A DNA stretch of 64,000 bases, taken from the NCBI GenBank assembly GCA_033558025.1, contig JAUCEF010000017.1:3038001-3102000 (forward strand), read 5' to 3'. Made by a program: the position numbers and the translations under genes. This stretch comes from Phytophthora sp. 'mugwort' (taxonomy: Eukaryota; Oomycota; Peronosporomycetes; Peronosporales; Peronosporaceae). The notes below the pieces were generated by a model. It ran no database searches. It saw nothing but the letters and a program-made list of their open reading frames with translations, and was not told where the DNA came from. Of this stretch, positions 11,741-23,514 are shown in pieces (the first letter of the stretch is position 1; every line of letters starts with the position of its first letter).

Positions 11741-12475
11741 CCCCCCGCCGTAGCAACAGGGCGACGGTAGCGCAATAATTTCACCGAGGAGGATGATATT
11801 CTGCTGCTGAAGCAGGTGATCGCCGACGAGCCATTCCGTTATGGCGATGGGAAAGTCATGGACAAGTGGGAAGCTACTCGCGATGTTGCTGTCGTGCCCA
11901 TATTTTTCGCGGGGTAAACTGACCGGTAAAACGGCGCAAAACCGCACTACACTGCTCATTGGTAAGTTTATATAGCTAACAAGACAATACGGATGTTCTA
12001 CTAACGCATATATTCCATGTCATTCCTACATGCCGATGCCGCTAATAAGAAATAATGCGAAAGAGGCCTGGTCTGTCCGGTTTCGACGCGAGACTTTCGG
12101 AGAAGGAAGCGCTAGCGGAGGCGCTGCTCGAGACGATGGAAGAATATCGACACGCGAGGGCCCTCAAGAAAGCAGCAGACATAAAACGGCAGAAGCCGCC
12201 GAGGCCGCTGGAGAAACGGTGTGGAAGCTGGCTGTGGTGCGCTTAAAGTGCCCTGCCCCCGATATTGGTGAAAGTTCTACGAAGGGCACGAAACTTACCA
12301 AGCTCGTGAGCATGCTGGCGGAATACTAGGAGAAGAGTTGGCCGCCAAGAAGGAGCAGGGGGAAGCTGAATGAGCGGACCGTCTCGCTCTTGAGAGGGAG
12401 CGTCTTGATGTGGAACGGCAGCGCTAACTCGACATTCATCGCCCCATTGAGGTGCTTTCAGTTTTAGCCAGAAAT
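11741..12475 (+). pseudogene. SANT/Myb-like domain protein of the oomycete type, degenerate
   Basis: After a run of 13 C (11734-11746) the plus strand reads NFTEEDDILLLKQVIADEPF, then DGKVMDKWEAT, the tryptophan-poor SANT/Myb-like fold found in large oomycete-specific families. A frameshift follows, then LTGKTAQNRT in pieces. At 11963 GGTAAGT is a good splice donor, CTACTAAC at about 11998 is a near-perfect branch site, and an AG acceptor lies near 12050. Exon 2 gives SEKEALAEALLETMEEYRHA and an alanine- and lysine-rich coiled-coil, changing frame once. The function of this family is unknown to me. DNA or chromatin binding is inferred only from the fold. Confidence 0.55.
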
Positions 12476-12489
12476 TAGGTAGTGTCGGA

Positions 12490-13779
12490 AAGGTTCTAGA
12501 GGACTAACAAAATGAAGCTTCATTTTTGAGGATTACATCCCTAAATACTCATGCAACGATGGTGGCTCCAAGTCGAAATATGACCTATTTTGGTTTCCTT
12601 CGTAGTACCAGATGTTGCAATTGGTGAGTAGCATAGCCACCCAAACGAACTTGCGCACTGGGCTGAGCCGCACTTCAAACCTTTCTTGAAATCAACGTAG
12701 ACCCACAGCGTTTACATCAGCTAAAAATTCCATTCCACAGACGTCCTAACAGCACTCATCTCTTGTTGAATATGCGCTAATGAGTGGAGAGAACGTCATG
12801 TTTGAAGCCCGTTACGACTTACTTGATGATGCTGCACGCTGGATCGCCGAAAATCATCCGTTCGTCGAAACATGTGGGATGTTAATTAAAAAAAATACAA
12901 TTCACTGGCTGCAAACACCGTAGTGCAGTGACGTCTGCCATCACACGGTCCGTAGAAGTGAATACACAGTTCGTCTGGTGTCACAAGACCTGAAATCTTA
13001 GCCACCAGTACGTTAGCTAACTCACACCATTTGCAAACCGCTTTAACTTAGTGTAACTTACCGTGGAATACGAGGCAATGAACTCTGTTGTGGCCGCCGT
13101 AGACGCTACATTGTAAGTTGACGCTATCCCCAATTGCCTTCGGCCGGCAAATAGGAATTTTTGTCCCGTCTGGAAATGCAAACACACCTTTAATGTGTGT
13201 GCGCGCCGAAATGGCAGGCAGTTTTGCTCCATATTACAGCGTGCAGCCAGTTGGGTCTGAAAGTATTGTTTGTCTTTATATCTGTCATTTACATAGTTCA
13301 CTGATCACAATAACAGTGGGTTAGCATGCTAGCAATTACTTAGCTGAAAAGTGATGTCACTGACCCATGCATAGGAATATGCGGCACCAGCTGCCAGTGG
13401 ATCGACCAAACTTCCCAGACATATCATGCAGTCAGCGCGGATACAACAGCCGATAGAGCAGTATGGCCATGACCTCTAGCTGATCGCACCGATCGTTGCC
13501 GCTTCTGATGACGGGCTCAGGGAGGCAAAAAAGCGAAGCAAGTCTTCGTACACCTTGTACATCGAAGCGGAAGTCTGCCTTTGCGTTGGCATCCCCGTGG
13601 GAGAGCAGGTCGAAGCGAACAGCAGATAAAAGCGACCGCTCTGGTGCTGTTATCACGCCACACTGCAGTAGTTCAGCCCAGTCGTCTTCCATTCCCAGTG
13701 CCCACAGAACGAGGTGAAGCTCAAGAGTCTCGTCTTGGGTGAAACACATCCTTTCTTCTGTGACCTCAGCTCCATTCAT
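12490..13779 (-). pseudogene. PIF/Harbinger-type DDE transposase (HARBI1-like)
   Basis: A minus-strand ATG at 13779 begins MNGAEVTEERM. The helical region FRFDVQGVRRLASLF and VMAILLYRLLYP follow, then (frame change) DMSGKFGRSTGSW. The catalytic domain shows FPDGTKIPICRPKAIGDS (first Asp) and YGGHNRVHCLVFHG near 13100-13170. Later come VTPDELCIHFYGPCDGRRH, MIFGDPACSI (second Asp) near 12800, and VRTSVEWNF (Glu) near 12730. So all three acidic residues can be read, but stops and shifts separate them. The C-terminal part YFDLEPPSLHEYLGM ends near 12520. I could not define terminal repeats. Confidence 0.75.
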
Positions 13780-13893
13780 GTTGCAGTACCGTGTAACACA
13801 CTGACAAACTAATCGGTCTCCCACGGTAAAGGTGTAGCAAAGATAGCCCGAAATCTGTCCACGAAATTCCTTACCCCCAGTCTCAAAAAGCAC

Positions 13894-14816
13894 CCGGCAA
13901 GGTTAAGGGGGTGCAGGGAAAATTGCGAAATCTCTTTAATAGCTGGAGTCGTGACCTCCTGTGGGAAATTGACGATTGGCGTCTATCGAAACAGTGCGCG
14001 GAGGTAGGCGTAGTGCGCGTCGCTCCATCAATGCTTGATGCAGTTATCGAGGCGCACGATCGAGTCGCCGGTCCGCACCGGTATACTTACCGCATCGCCC
14101 CTGTCCTAAGCAAAGTTTCGTCCTAAGCGAATATTTATTACGACCAATCGCAGGCCCTATTTAGTCAGATTGATAAAACTAAAATACCATTTGGCAGTCT
14201 TCAAGATTTGTATACTGTAAAAACAATTCTGAAGCCCAAATATCGAATCATTACGGTGCTATTGTTGTCACACAAATAAACCATTCGATTGGTTGACAAC
14301 ATCGCGATTAGTGTTGAACTTCAAAGCAATTTATGATGACTGGCAACAACGCTCGGAGCCAACGAAGTGAAAACACCAATAAAATTCAAATTCGTATTTG
14401 TTGTGGTTATGGCAACCGATTCGAGGTGCTGCGCTGCATAGATGAGTGTCATCCGGATTCACTGGGTGATAATTTCTGGAAATGGGGATTATTCAGAATG
14501 AAACATCGGCGACTCCTCACCTAAAAATCCGTCAGACTACCGCTACCAATCCAATTGACAGCATCACAATTTGTCCCATTCAAGTTAGACAAGGCACGGG
14601 CGGCTTACTTTGTAGATTTCGTGTGATTGAGTAGGATACATAACTATGTAGTGGTTTGGTGACGGGAATCTATTTTTCGGGATCTTCGAGGTGAGTTTAT
14701 ATTTATACCCGCACAGCACGAGCACCAGTCATTGATGACAACGAACTAGCGGCAGGTCGAAGAGGGCCTCCTATCTGCTCATTGTTGAATTAGTCTAAGG
14801 CTAAGAACCTCGACCC
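13894..14816. other. No gene recognised
   Basis: About 0.9 kb between the Harbinger remnant and the next degenerate coding block. There are short frames on the plus strand (13911-14126, 14333-14524), but neither resembles a known family or shows a convincing start context. The middle (14150-14330) is AT-rich. A GTTATGG/AAACCATTC-type patch near 14280 did not resolve into a repeat. Confidence 0.5.
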
Positions 14817-17044
14817 TTGGTCAAGCAGCCTACGGATTTTCGGATGTTACCTCCCCATTATTACTACCTCGAGCCGGAAACGCTCGATACGTTTGGATTC
14901 TGCTACGGCATGGCGGACACACTCACCGGAAGAGAAGGGACTGAGGGTGCAGCGCCTAGCAACTGGGCTCTGGAAGCAAACTTGACGAGTATTCGATAGC
15001 GTTTCCGCTTTCCGTAGTGGGCCTCGGGAAGTCACTGAGCAAGAGGCTCGGAATTGTGTGGGGACTTACGTCGGAAGCTGCGTGTGCGTTGCACACCGTT
15101 GGTATGGAGGATCAGAGCGATGGACATACGGGTGGTGGCGGTTATTCGATGGAATGGAATTGCGGCTCGGTGCGTCCTACACGTCACGGCTGCCGCCGGC
15201 AGTTTTTTTTTTGACTTCGAGTACGATAGCGCGCTTTTGCAAGAATTGGACGCAGAAACGTATGTGATGCGGATGTGCGACGGACACCAACGTTGACTGT
15301 GATGCCAGCAGCAATGTGCTGGATTCACGAGGCCGCGTACAAGCTTTTCGGGACACGAGGACGCTCTGCCATGCGCTCAACCGCAACAATTTGCAACAAG
15401 CTGGAGGTTGATCCCGTGAGAGAGTCAGGTGTTGTGCCTCTATTCGATATTTCCAGCATGCAAGTGTCACAAGTGTCGGCCAAATATGCGCTGGATTCCG
15501 TCTTTTATCGTGGCGGGCGGCGCCGGGCCCCTTCCTCAATAAGATCAGGATAATAATTTTCGATGAGCCGGAGTCCTCGTCCGAGGAGACGCCGCCAGCT
15601 GCAGCTGCAGACGAAGTGCTGACCGCTGCTGTAACGTTGCCCGTGGACAATCGTGGTGAGCAGCAGCGACCGGCGACCAACGTGTGACTGGATCATCTTC
15701 GAGAGTCCGATGATGACAGGGATGACAGCCTCAGCGGCGTTGCTAATGTAAGGGTTGCCGTGACTGCTCGAGCAACCTCAAAGCGCGCACGCGCATATAA
15801 TCTTATGGATTTCAGTCTACGCGTCCGCGCCCGATCTCGACAGGCCTCCAGCCTAAACGGGGCCCAGCTTCGACTCGCCAGCAGGGTATTGGACGCTGGC
15901 CTATAGAACCCGTCGGCAAGGGACAATTCCGAGCATCAAGACTACAGAACGCGGTGCACCAGGCTATTGTTAACGGTACTTACGCTCACATGAATTCCCG
16001 ATTATTTGTCGAGCACATGCAGGCCCAAATTGAGCTGCTGGCGTTCCCGTCTCGGCTGCACGAAGGGATTCTGCGTTTGGTAACGCGGAACGCGAGGGCT
16101 CTCGATCCTGCACTTTGGCCGTATAGACGTGACTTCCCGACGGCAGCGCTTGAGAAACTACGATATGTGCGATTTATCTAACAGTTACAGCCTTACTCAT
16201 CAACCGTCAGCGGATGATTTGGATGATTTCCTAGCGGCGCTGAATGTTTTTTCTATCCTAGTTGAGAAAGTATATCTACCATCACCACCCGAAACCTGTC
16301 GTTATGACAGCCATACCAAGGACTTCGAATTTGCAGTTGTTAGCATAAGTATAATCTGAGCATGCATTGAGGCACGACATATCTAAACGGTAGCAGCTAG
16401 TTCGACTACAAACCGATATCGGCAAAAGTATATCCCAAATTGGTGGGTCCCAATTACTTGACGCGAACTGTAAAGCTGATGGAGCAAAAACTGAACTTAA
16501 CAGACGTTTTCCATGAGAGCCAGTTATCTCTCGAGGGGGAGGTCACACATTTATTTAAACAAGAGTCAAGACAAGCGGGACAGGTCAAGATGGAAGAGCT
16601 GGCGCAAATATATGCGTGGTGGAGGGCGTCGAAGCTGCAGACAACGGCGACGCCGATAGCGGTAGTGTCTGGAACGGGGAGAGTGACTCGGGAGGCGGTT
16701 GCCATGACGACGAAGTATCTGTGTCGTCTTGCGAGGACGGTGGAGCCTCAGTGATGCCGAGTCGATTGGTGAGGACGAAAACATCAAATCGTTTGGCGTT
16801 GATCTTCTGGGGAGATCTGGTCTCTTACAGCTGCGGATCCTTGCGATTCACGCTGCTTACGTGGAAAATAGAAGATATTGAGAACGTCATATGCTTGGTA
16901 TCGCAAATGACCAGTATTGACCGGAAGCAGAGCATATTGACGGCGTTAGCTGTGCCGCGAGAAGAGGACGGCATCAAGCAGTATCCAATGTTCCTTTTCT
17001 TGGTTATAATGAAGGTGGATAACGCGTTTTTGATGATTTTATGA
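14817..17044 (+). pseudogene. Degenerate protein-coding region of unrecognised family
   Basis: Several plus-strand pieces look like real protein but change frame repeatedly: YYYLEPETLDTFGFCYGMAD near 14870, FDFEYDSALLQELDAETYV near 15220, an acidic stretch ESSSEETPPAAAADEVL near 15575, MNSRLFVEHMQAQIELLAFP near 15990, PSADDLDDFLAALNVF near 16205, and LTWKIEDIENVICLVSQM near 16860. The acidic and serine-rich linker near 16640-16730 (GESDSGGGCHDDEVSVSSCE) resembles a disordered region. The pieces may come from one gene or from two merged remnants. I do not recognise a catalytic motif and give no function. Confidence 0.3.
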
Positions 17045-18660
17045 TGTCGCGGGATCGCTCAAAATACGATTAAGATCCGATCCGCTTTCCAACGGCGCCC
17101 AGACAATAACTAACGGATGGGCTATCCTGCTGATCTGTGATCCGATGATCTTGATCACACCTTGTGGACCCCTCGGTGTGCTGAATCCCTCTCTCGGGAC
17201 TCCGAAGGATGCGACGTAAAGTCTTGGACGACCTGGCGGGACGCAGGGATGTGTGGAGCAGTGCAGAAGGCTTCGCATTGCTGTCGTTATTGGTTCTAAT
17301 CTGGGGTAGTCTACCTTCGATCGGGGCATGGATTTGATTCGATCCGAGGTTGCCATGTGGCGTTGTTCCTTTCCTTCTCTTAAGTTGCTTGCCGCTTCCT
17401 TTAGCGGGATCTTGCGAGTCGAGAGTCGAAGCGACCGTCGGCCAAGCACTGAATGCTGGTCGATCAAGCCGACGCTTTAGCAATGGTTCATTAGCATAGG
17501 GGCGAGTCGGCCAATATACAGCTCGATCTCTCCACCACAACACTGGATCTACTACGCTTGCCTTGTCAACACCTTGGTGGGTCAATGTAGTTCCCATTCC
17601 GCTGTGTCATAAAACCGCCTAAGTCGTACAATGCAAATTTGAGTCTGTTGTTGTTTATTCTTTTCTTGTTCTATCTTCACATTCTGAATCCTATATCGTA
17701 CCACCTGACTACCCGGATTTATTTTCCTCGTCAACCACTCAACGCACACTGCCTCTACACTTGCCCATCTTCGAGGATGACTGCTGATCGACTTCCGATC
17801 TGCGCGATCGCAGATGTATGTCGATCTGCGAACACAGATTGGACGGATCACGGATCCGAAACGTGTTTACCTATCTACGAACACCGATCGGCCCGACCTA
17901 CCAGATCCGGACGACGGAGTGTGTATGCCAATCTGCCAGATCTCGGACGTCGGGTCGGCCCGATCTGTCAGATTCTCCCACCGATCGGCCCGATCTGCCA
18001 GAACCCGTACGTCTGAATCCGAACGCCGATCCGATCGAGGACCAATCGTAATCGGTCTCGGTCCGCCGGTGGTCGATAAGGCTCGAACTTGTTCCACCAC
18101 AGCATTTGCGAGGCAGGATGCTGATCCGATCGCGGGTCGTCCAGATCGCATTGGATAATGATCCGCTATACCCCGACCGGGGGGTCGATCTGGACTGGTC
18201 GTAATCTGCGGATCACTGACAGGCCCCGATCTCCGCCCCTAGCGCCGGAACCACGTAACCGGGCTGATCTGAGAACATCACGACTGAGGGTCGATCGGGT
18301 CCAGTAGGCGTCAGATCGAGCCTGACTGGTCCCGATCTGCTCGTTGCCGGCCGGTCTTGACCTCAAATCTTCATGGCTTGCCTAGATCTGGACTGGGGTG
18401 TCTAGCCGATCCAAGGTGGGTCCGATGTCGATATCATATCCGTTCGTGATGCCTGTTTTGGTCTTGATTTCCTTTCTCTTACATGAACATCCCTTTATGG
18501 CTCCTGATTAGGTCGAACGTTGTACCGCTTTTACGTCGTATCTTGATCCGGCTTGAATCGTCCCCTTTACTCGAGCCTTTCTCCCAGAACCGGCGATTTC
18601 CTTGGGATCAGATATTCATGGTTTTCGCTTTCCCCGCACCTTCTCCCAGGCTGCGTTGAG
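17045..18660. repeat. Non-coding stretch with a GATC-rich core
   Basis: No convincing gene lies here. The open frames at 17039-17597 (minus) and 17639-18158 (plus) have the composition of untranslated DNA and no start context. The core at about 17785-18410 holds about 27 GATC tetramers, mostly as CGATC or GATCTG, in imperfect, irregularly spaced copies such as CCGATCTGCC and ACCGATCGGCCCG. It may be a decayed LTR or a subterminal repeat of an unknown element. Confidence 0.5.
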
Positions 18661-19342
18661 GTCATGTGGCTTTTGAAATAAGAGTATATAACTGCCGATG
18701 CATGCATGTCAACGTTGCTGGCCCATAGTTGGCACGACAAGAATTTATGCAAAGCCTAGCCCAAAAAAGGACATTAGTTTTAATTAAACACGATTCACGA
18801 ACGCAGTTGAGGAAGAACCCACACGTACTACTTAACCCTTGTAGCATTCTGCTACTAGCCTATCTACTTACCCTTGTAAGGTGATATTCTGAATAATACA
18901 GAATATGGGATCTCGCAAGACATAATATTTAGGTGGCGTTCGACACCCAAATGTAGCGTTTTGTATAGACACATAGTAGGTTTTTCCTTCATGGCGGATT
19001 CATGAGGGAATATAGATAGGGTTTTTAGGTGTTATGAGAAACCCTCACCACCGTTCATTTTTATGAAACCAGAAAACGATTAGCGGACCAGGCAAGAAGG
19101 CTTGTTTCGCAATTTTAGCGCGAGCTGAGGGCTGCAAGATAAAAAAGGGTTGCTTACCTGTTGGAATGTGTCGACAGCATCGCTACGTGAAGTCAGGCGT
19201 CACGTCAAGGTTTATACTTCTTTGTTGGTACGTTGGGCATATGAACGCTTAGTATGCCAGTCTAGTAGCGATGCTGTGATATGCAGGGAAAGAAGAAGCG
19301 ATGTCATTTGGGCGCAAGGTAAGCTTGCTCGAGATTTTCAGC
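18661..19342. other. Gap without gene before piggyBac-1
   Basis: AT-rich DNA with no coding signal. A TTAA followed by CCCTTGTAG at about 18833 has the form of a piggyBac terminus and may be the left end of piggyBac-1. I found no matching right end. An ATTCTGAATAATACAGAAT inverted motif lies at about 18886, and C17 at 19346-19362 marks the start of readable transposase sequence. Confidence 0.35.
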
Positions 19343-21410
19343 CTGCCCCCCCCCCCCCCCCCATCACGCAACCGCTGTGGCTGCTCCCACGAAAGGGCCC
19401 GCTGTCTCCGATATATCCGCTGCCCCTGAGACGTCGACTACCGAGACACTCACGACCGCAACGCCCGATGCTGACATGTCCAACGCCGACATGACAGAGG
19501 CAGACACGTCCGACGATGAGACGCCGGAAGCACGATGACCATCACCCGTCATTGCATCAGAGGAACAAAATGAGAAGGAGCTTGGCGATCGGGCCGCTGG
19601 GAATACAGTTGAGTCGGGACTCGGTGAATTTGATTGCGATCAATTTATTGACGCCGTGCGCGACAAGCAATGAGTCAATCCTGTTTGCGCAAATGACGTG
19701 AACCTCAGTGGACATCGAAGACGAGTCGGTGAGCGATCTGGTGGAAGCCCCCTGGCTCTGGTGGTTTCCTCTGAGACCTAAGTGCCATCGGACGGCGACA
19801 TTGAGGATGCGTTCAATCTATTTGAGCAAGACGACGAGCAATGCGTGGGGTGGGAGCGTCAGGATGGAATGTGTACGACGAACATCATTCTAGTAAGTCT
19901 GTACAACACAGAATAGATATGGCTGTACTCCAGCATTTCATTAGTATTTGGTGTTATTGTGCTGTATGAAACCGCTATTGCTGACGGTGTGCTGATATTA
20001 TTCTGTATGATTCAGAATTTAGGCAACCTATATCTCAATGAGGCCAGCGATGTGTACGACGGATATTACGGTTCTACTCAATCTGCAGCGCAGAGTATGT
20101 TCTTTTACTTTCTTCCAAAGAAGCTATGGTTTCGAATCCCGACGAGACGGATACATATCAATAGGTGAGGAGAAACAGCGTGCCAGGCAGCTTGATGTCT
20201 AAGCGAAGGACCCACGCAAAGCGGTGCTACCCCTAAAGGAGTTGATGGCGAAGCTGACAAAGACTAAACCGATCATAGTTCACGCAATTATTCACGTCGT
20301 GGGGCTTCTGATAGCTCGCTCGCTTCGCAGTCACATAGATAGTATTGACAAACACTCGGAAACCGATGAAGACGGTACGATTCCGCGCGGAACCTTTAAT
20401 CAGTTCACGACGCGTGATCGGTTTAATCGCGTGGTATCTTCACTTGAGTGCAATGGCGTCGGTTAGCGGTTAGTCAACGGAAGACAGAGCATTGAAGGTG
20501 CGACCCGTGCTACAAGCTCTGGATAAACCATTTTATAGACGTAGTCGTCTGGGATCACGCATCCGTTTCGACGAGGGCGTGATTCCAAACCGGAGCTAGT
20601 TCAATTCCATTCGAGTGTCTAACAAGGCTAATCCGCACAAGTATGGCACGAAGGTGTACATGACTGCTGCGGGTTCTCACTACTACTCCAGATAAGCCTC
20701 GTTATTCTAGATGCTACACAAGCAGCTTTTCTGTATCCTACAGAATATGCTTACTAGTGACTGACTTATTCTGTATGATGTTCTGTATCCTACAGAATTG
20801 AAGTCTATTTGGTGCGTTGGACGAGTCAAAGAAGGCAAATACGGCTACACAACGGAATGAAGCGAAGAAGAGAGCAAAAGATGTCGCCCTGAATTAGTGG
20901 CAGATTATCATGGAGGTATGGGAGGCGTTGAGCAACACGACCCGGTTCTCCTACAGCAGCCGTACTCCATCCAGCGCTGCGTAACTTTCAAGAAATACGA
21001 TCGGCAGCTCTTCTTCGGCTTTTTCGAAATGGCCGTAGTCAACAACTTAATCATCATCCACAAGCTCATCATGAAAAAGGAAGGTGACGACGTACCCACA
21101 CAGGCGGAGTACATGCGACGGCCGCACGTCGAGCTACTGGGGGTTACTGGCGCAAGCTTGCGCATCAGCATGAGCGATGAAGACTTGGTCTCGACTGCAA
21201 TTCCTACCAGTGAACACCAGCTACAAAACGAAGAGAGCTACAACAGTGTGTATGGACAGCGCAAACGTCGTCAGCATTTTTGCAAGGTGTGTGCTCGAAA
21301 CTAGCGCCGTTGAAAGCAAAGGCTTCGAAACCAGCTATTACTGCCGGGTTTGCACGGATTATCATGGCGGCTACCTACCGCTCTGCAATTTGATTCGCCG
21401 TCAAGAAACC
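19343..21410 (+). pseudogene. PiggyBac-1 transposase, degenerate
   Basis: An acidic N-terminal region (MTEADTSDDETPEA, then VDIEDESVSDLVEA) leads to a GTAAGT donor at about 19892 and a CAG acceptor near 20012. Then come SAAQSMFFYFLPKKLW, IPRGTFNQFTTRDRFNRVV and RIRFDEGVIPNRS, the first Asp block of piggyBac (DDE_Tnp_1_7). HKYGTKVYM follows. The central catalytic part is missing. The C-terminal half resumes with GMGGVEQHDPVLLQQPYSI, where the family has MGGVDxxDQ, and a Cys-rich finger (HFCKVC, then a shift, then SYYCRVCTDYHGGYLPLC). In the family's key Asp-His-Asp block, the first Asp is Glu here. Confidence 0.7.
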
Positions 21411-21529
21411 GGCAACAAGTTCACGCGCGACAAAATAGTGGGTACAGCAATATCGACGTCGAGCCTGAGTCTAAACGCACCGCTTATGTCTCGCGAAATG
21501 CGATCCCTACATTGGTAGTAACGTGGCGC

Positions 21530-21640
21530 ATGTAGCGCACCAAGGTCTTGAGTGTCCGGGTTGGATCCAGGATAAAGCGCGAGCCAACAGGTGGCCAACC
21601 ACTCTGCGAGCGTCGTTGTGAGCAATAGCCCACTTCATTT
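21530..21640 (-). repeat. Possible tRNA-derived (SINE-like) fragment
   Basis: On the minus strand the sequence GACGCTCGCAGAGTGGTTGG resembles a class II tRNA 5' end with an A box. About 30 bases on, TGGATCCAACCCGG is near a B box (GGTTCGAATCC-like). No full cloverleaf closes, so it is not called a tRNA gene. Confidence 0.25.
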
Positions 21641-22572
21641 ACTTATATATTTCCATTGCGCCATGGGCTTTCAGCATCAGACCGGCGTTCAGCTGACTAC
21701 AAACTCCGTTGTTTGTAGAAGCTAACGATCATTTTCAAGTTCATGATATTGAGCGTTTAGTTAGAATTCTACGTTTACAATTGCATTTTCGAGAGGCAAT
21801 AGTTTTTTTTGCAGTGTATTTACACAAACGTGCGTAGATAAGCAACCTCCGATATGCATTGGCACTGAAATGCTATGGGACTGAAACGAAACTACTGTAT
21901 TGTATTAGTTATGAATAAACGTGATTTTGCTTACTAGCGTAGAATGCAGCCAACACTTCTGTATTGTGGTCGCTGTCACGTTGCTCCACGCGGAATTGCA
22001 ACACTCCATTGCAGTTAGACGGTCAACTGGATAGGCATCTTAATCCCCCTCACAAAGATATCCGAGCTCGAGCATCATTTTTATGCTCAATATCTTAAGT
22101 TTCAGGCAGTATATAATACCCTGATCCATAGGGTGTGTCTTAGCTGCCTATTAGGCGGCAGCTGTTCGACCTGTATGGGGGCTAAGTCGAGCCTGCCTCG
22201 TCATGAGACGATGCGATGCCGACAAAAGTAAAACGTGCTTGCTCTGCCGCTCCATGACCTCCTCACAACATAACAACCATTGTGTTGTATCCACGATGTC
22301 ATCCAACGTTTTTGTACGCATCTACTGCAACTCACGAGGTTTATCCTTCAGCCAGCGGGGCTTCTCCGCGGCCGCGAGAAACAGCAGCGGACTCTTTTCC
22401 GATCCGTCCCAATCTGCAATTTGAAGGCAGTGGCGCCTGCATTGACGCAGAAACAAGGAGCGAGTGGTCATTTGCACATGGTCACTAGATGCGTTCAGAT
22501 TGAGCCCTGTGGGACAGCTTTGCAAAAAGCTGTTTAAAACCGTCCCGCGGAAGATACGCAGACACGACGGCT
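21641..22572. other. No gene recognised between the two piggyBac elements
   Basis: 21641-22180 is AT-rich and silent. From 22200 to 22540 the minus strand holds a low-quality frame (HVQMTTRSLFLRQCRRH, then WLLCCEEVMERQSKHVLLL and LSPHTGRTAA) that looks like an old coding remnant, but I cannot place it. Confidence 0.35.
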
Positions 22573-22845
22573 TTAATTGGCCACCTTCTCTTGTACGTCA
22601 ACGGATGGCGACTCAGGGCCAGCGGAATCCATAGTGCTCTTGTAAACAGCGAAGCCAAAAGCGACCAAAGCGGTATTGATGGCGAGGGCGGAGACGTAAA
22701 ATTTGGCAAGCTCCTTAGAGTAAAAAATGATAGTTTCGCCGATTTGAGAGATACCTTCCTGGTCAGTTAGCATAATAAACGCCGCAACATTCACGTCAAG
22801 CTTGATCTGCCATGCTGGCGCCTTGTTCTTGCAGGAACCTTGCTC
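22573..22845 (-). other. Open frame with one membrane-like segment, unrecognised
   Basis: A minus-strand frame without a clear ATG reads KLDVNVAAFIMLTDQEGI, then ELAKFYVSALAINTALVAFG, a hydrophobic helix, and an acidic tail ending VDVQEKVAN before TAA at 22573-22575. The open part begins after a TGA near 22845 and lacks an obvious start, so it would be a last exon or a fragment. Composition is protein-like. No family recognised. Confidence 0.3.
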
Positions 22846-23070
22846 TCAGGCCTCTCGCTCCAACGCCTACGCGACGCGAACATACAACAGACATTGGATT
22901 TATCAGGGGTCGTATCGATGCCAAACTCGGCACTAGCCCCCCCTCCCACCGTTCAGCGCACCACAGCGCGGGTGTTTTCTTGAACCGCTTGCAGATCAGC
23001 AGATTCTGCGGTCGGGAAGGCGGGTTGGCGTGGAGGAAGCTTATGCTGGGAACGTCGCGAGCGAGTTTAT

Positions 23071-23083
23071 CCCCTTAGTTCCC
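23071..23083 (+). repeat. PiggyBac-2 left terminal inverted repeat
   Basis: CCCCTTAGTTCCC, matching the reverse complement of 27148-27160 at 12 of 13 positions. Confidence 0.7.
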
Positions 23084-23514
23084 GAAAAAAAGGGGGGTAT
23101 ATTTTGATCCTTATGTTCTACCGTACAACATAAGAATATTTAGGGATTTTTTATGTATCTGTCTTAGGTTCGCTTTCTTGCGGGAGGGTCAGGTGGGGCG
23201 TAAACGGCTACTCGGTGGGTAGAGTACATGCATCTCAAACGTAACATGTCTTATGTTGCTTCAAAGGCTGTCATCCTTACCGCTTATGATGATAAACCAA
23301 CATAAGGACTGTACTGTTTATTGGATGGCCCGTTTTGTTAAGGTTGAAACTTCCAGCTTTCCGGCTTTATACATTTTAACCACTAAGGAGGTCAGAAAGA
23401 CACACATTCTCTTGATTGCTTTGCGCCCTAGGTGCAAGAGAATGCACTACCAAATCAGAAAGACAAACCTTCACTTGATTGCTGTGCGATACGCTCGCCC
23501 CCTAGCTGCACTGT

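Noticed and set aside
17039..17597. Minus-strand frames of 142 and 175 codons
   Set aside because: Overlapping frames with similar length and no recognisable motif in GC-rich non-coding DNA.
17639..18158. Plus-strand frames rich in Arg/Asp/Pro
   Set aside because: Composition follows directly from the GATC-rich repeats.
22200..22540. Possible gene remnant on the minus strand
   Set aside because: Some protein-like texture but no family, start or continuation. Noted only as a gap description.
22573..22794. Start codon at 22794 for the membrane-segment frame
   Set aside because: The codon is GTG, and the frame extends further upstream without an ATG, so no start is assigned.
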